DNA of 64,000 bases. Origin: Acherontichlamydia pituitae (lineage in GTDB: Bacteria; Chlamydiota; Chlamydiia; Chlamydiales; Rhabdochlamydiaceae). The stretch spans positions 62,001-126,000 of the forward strand of contig JAHCAX010000003.1 in the NCBI GenBank assembly GCA_019634675.1. The letters are read 5' to 3'. A program made the position numbers and the translations under genes. Of the stretch, positions 62,901 through 64,000 are shown piece by piece. The notes under the pieces were generated by a model, which made no database searches, was not told the origin of the DNA, and worked only from the letters and a program-made list of their open reading frames with translations. Position 1 is the first letter of the stretch; every line of letters starts with the position of its first letter.

Positions 62901-64000
62901 TCTCTATGACATTCTCGCTATTGCCAATGGAACCATGGACTCAGATGAGCCTGTTTCCGAAGAAGAATGCGCGGCAATCGAACAAGCGATACGGGAGCAG
63001 ACCGATCAGATCCTCGAAGCATCGATCTTTTATGCTCTTGGAGAAAAATTCGATTTTGCAGGGGAAAAACAAAAACATGGAGTCCGCCAGTTCGTCCAAG
63101 ACCTCAAGGACCAATCGGATGACATCGCGCAAACGCTCCGTTTCAACAGGGCCCTCATCAATCCCTTTGCTCCGCTGAACCAAAATACGCTCGCCAATTT
63201 ACGCAATTCGATCGAAGCCTCCGCGAATTTCCAACGGGGAAGACTCGAAGCATTGAGCAGGTCCGACGGCAATCGGTACTTTCATACGGAAACAAAACAA
63301 AAGCTCAATGAGACCTCTCAACAGCTCGCCAACCACTTCACCCCGATCACCGACCACCTGAACCAATCGCTCAGAATCTATGAAGAGACCATGCAAACAG
63401 AACAAGGCGATCGAATACTTAGAGAAATGGACCGAGCTTTAACACAAATTCAAGCGATCTTTGCCCGGCAAGGGATTCAGACAGCGCAAATTAACCAAGC
63501 TGCACAACACGCTGAGAATGTCGAATCGGCTCTTGGACAATTTCGCCCCCTTTCCCATATTTTCAACAACCAGCAACAGTTAAATCCCGACTGGAACCAG
63601 CTTCAGAGCGCATTGTCCCAAGCGCAGGCAACACGCCATCACGTCGATATCTTGATGCAGACCATCCCCCTTTTTGAAAGGATTGCCATTGCCAAGACCC
63701 AATCTTTAAGCACCAACGCCCTTTCTGCAGAAGCCCGGCAAAATGAAAGGACCCTTGCAACGCTCATCCAAACACTGCCTCCAAGCTTTCCCCACCGCAA
63801 TCTTCTCGACCAAGTCTTAAACCTGATGTATGCCGCGACACCGCAAGAAATTACAAATGCCAACCATGAGTTCCATCAAAACCTCGGCGTCATGATCCGG
63901 GAGGCAGGACATTCCCTCCAGATCTCCAAAGACCTCGTATGGCTTGCAGCAGAACAAATGAAAGCAAAAGGCGCGCAATACCGCCGACATGCAGCAGAAC
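59950..64000 (+). CDS. Giant helical protein, paralogue of the 51285 product, 3' end beyond the window
   Basis: A frame open from ATG 59950 to the right edge (1350 codons, no stop). It opens with a Pro/Ser-rich segment and MWRWGTSTIVAPVSWGST, recalling the WWRRG start of the other giant protein. A helical region (about 70-420), a Ser/Thr-rich linker (about 420-460), a hydrophobic helix near 670 (KIVFFLAVHVFHFFAEALI) and a second hydrophobic stretch near 810-850 follow. The shared motif GEKFDFAGEKQKHG lies near 1032. Domain order matches the C-terminal half of the 51285 product, but the 138-residue repeats are missing. Function unknown. Confidence 0.75.
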   Translation, partial: MATRTEQVPDPTSRFIRQPPPSNTTPSSNPNVIQRMWRWGTSTIVAPVSWGSTAAIDGASTRIAEIFGNNESQIVSRIQGTVNQALLRQAPPAFAAARDAITRFLALPHSAHLAQVREQLALINPEQHEAVYQEISPEGQERIRTLLLTLQAMYPTTHHPVVVDGASDQYAPLEIQETVREHLNDALSIITFTIMHNNGSLVSALEFLSAAFFDEESGLVQKGISSLRQKLNEEGGLYDDLQGRLVTGDNSVLSLAVQMLRSEMTSTPHETIKQSRIALLLLKQALEQGAEREMLSPLMQNAVRLLENLDRNKEEIFRTRALISPNQWQILQAFREHLQELERDSSPPPLVHADVLREMQPVFQCVDNAHRGQTGLVQELIRAGDHLADRIEQLLIRLEHLPQRMVSNTFSTNPLPTPPPTNTEPVVSTTTERNVSTGGVATSTETPDQAADGSISYNTLLERSSSVLSQIMGTAGQAISQRAASSLATMMVFIFDKIKDHLGQNSEHQHIINTIDPLIVRVNAARESGSWSELTATLQECKQVMQQQQVYLQGFRLPLNSVRTSPSAIPSFLTNISTHEATLHPSRSPLANTVSREMIVEESLKLKIRASTYGPIKFINEYLLQFEPDDALYASLVAIPPNTPPESASEIFKTRYYEWLDQSDCSLASKWAAKIVFFLAVHVFHFFAEALISNSVATFHRWQDAPEDPLNPKEIRIIQQLRNWLAILSASYNEAAATPNGQTRDFQQMLELAIQSPQRNGGLQPTELYGSFSAAVLDAYGPRFNWRNAVTKYYDVQIPSTSSLYVLNPLLTAFNTFCTWTMNTLLFIPEWIANTSLSWFTQLFLKNSPLLERNLTRTMDALKTNTRTSYALNQAIHRQLQRIWQSIQANTSSEEEGIDLQTQDSISKKMEISRLVEYLFEVLNKSRYGTQDRMRAYLEGRLSVRDRAEREIDELFLPEALETAASMISLCFEAGLTEQAQNEFLYDILAIANGTMDSDEPVSEEECAAIEQAIREQTDQILEASIFYALGEKFDFAGEKQKHGVRQFVQDLKDQSDDIAQTLRFNRALINPFAPLNQNTLANLRNSIEASANFQRGRLEALSRSDGNRYFHTETKQKLNETSQQLANHFTPITDHLNQSLRIYEETMQTEQGDRILREMDRALTQIQAIFARQGIQTAQINQAAQHAENVESALGQFRPLSHIFNNQQQLNPDWNQLQSALSQAQATRHHVDILMQTIPLFERIAIAKTQSLSTNALSAEARQNERTLATLIQTLPPSFPHRNLLDQVLNLMYAATPQEITNANHEFHQNLGVMIREAGHSLQISKDLVWLAAEQMKAKGAQYRRHAAE

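Overview
The window looks like chromosome from an environmental chlamydia (order Parachlamydiales, Waddlia-like in gene content; the species cannot be fixed from sequence alone). The clearest signs are gene neighbours that match the Chlamydia trachomatis chromosome from memory: yidC-dnaA, a lipoprotein followed by a CPBP membrane protease, a PP2C phosphatase followed by a NifS-like desulfurase, two CNNM/TlyC proteins, dcd, ruvB followed by SpoIID, and glgX beside a Slc1-type type III secretion chaperone. Candidate Inc, F-box and cysteine-protease effectors and the lack of de novo metabolic operons fit an intracellular life.

Layout. 1-2.45 kb: menaquinone genes menA (3' end), menC and menE; a YbgC-type thioesterase at 8.2-8.6 kb may supply the missing DHNA-CoA hydrolase step. 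2.6-8.0 kb: an Inc-like protein and two OppA-type peptide-binding proteins, one fused to a large unknown domain. 9-12.4 kb: TPR protein, methyltransferase, L,D-transpeptidase-like protein. 12.7-15.5 kb: two paralogues sharing a recently homogenised carbohydrate-binding-like C-terminus. 15.7-18.9 kb: yidC and dnaA. 19.1-22.3 kb: a coiled-coil protein with a cysteine-protease-like C-terminus, a Slc1-type chaperone and a remnant of a second chaperone. 22.7-30.1 kb: glgX, lipoprotein, CPBP protease, serpin, PP2C, cysteine desulfurase. 30.2-32.4 kb: paired F-box-like proteins. 32.4-36 kb (minus strand): two CNNM/CorC-type proteins, a small coiled-coil membrane protein and dcd. 37-39.2 kb: ruvB and spoIID. 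39.6-49.6 kb: a degenerate asparagine synthetase, a C-A-T-C-A-T-R NRPS and its phosphopantetheinyl transferase. 49.7-50.9 kb: SRP RNA and an outer-membrane barrel. 51.3-64 kb: two related giant helical proteins (the second runs off the window) flanking mazG.

Two things stand out. First, there are two independent candidate anti-protease systems: a secreted serpin, and an NRPS whose architecture (starter C domain, two modules, terminal reductase) is the one known to make N-acyl dipeptide aldehydes, a class of cysteine-protease and proteasome inhibitors. Second, the intergenic DNA is full of MITE-like palindromic elements. Several have GA...TC ends and TTA target duplications. One sits in frame inside the serpin signal-peptide coding sequence and seems to provide a new start codon and ribosome-binding site. 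A separate 75-bp structured repeat occurs seven times, as an array upstream of ruvB and nested inside palindromic elements.
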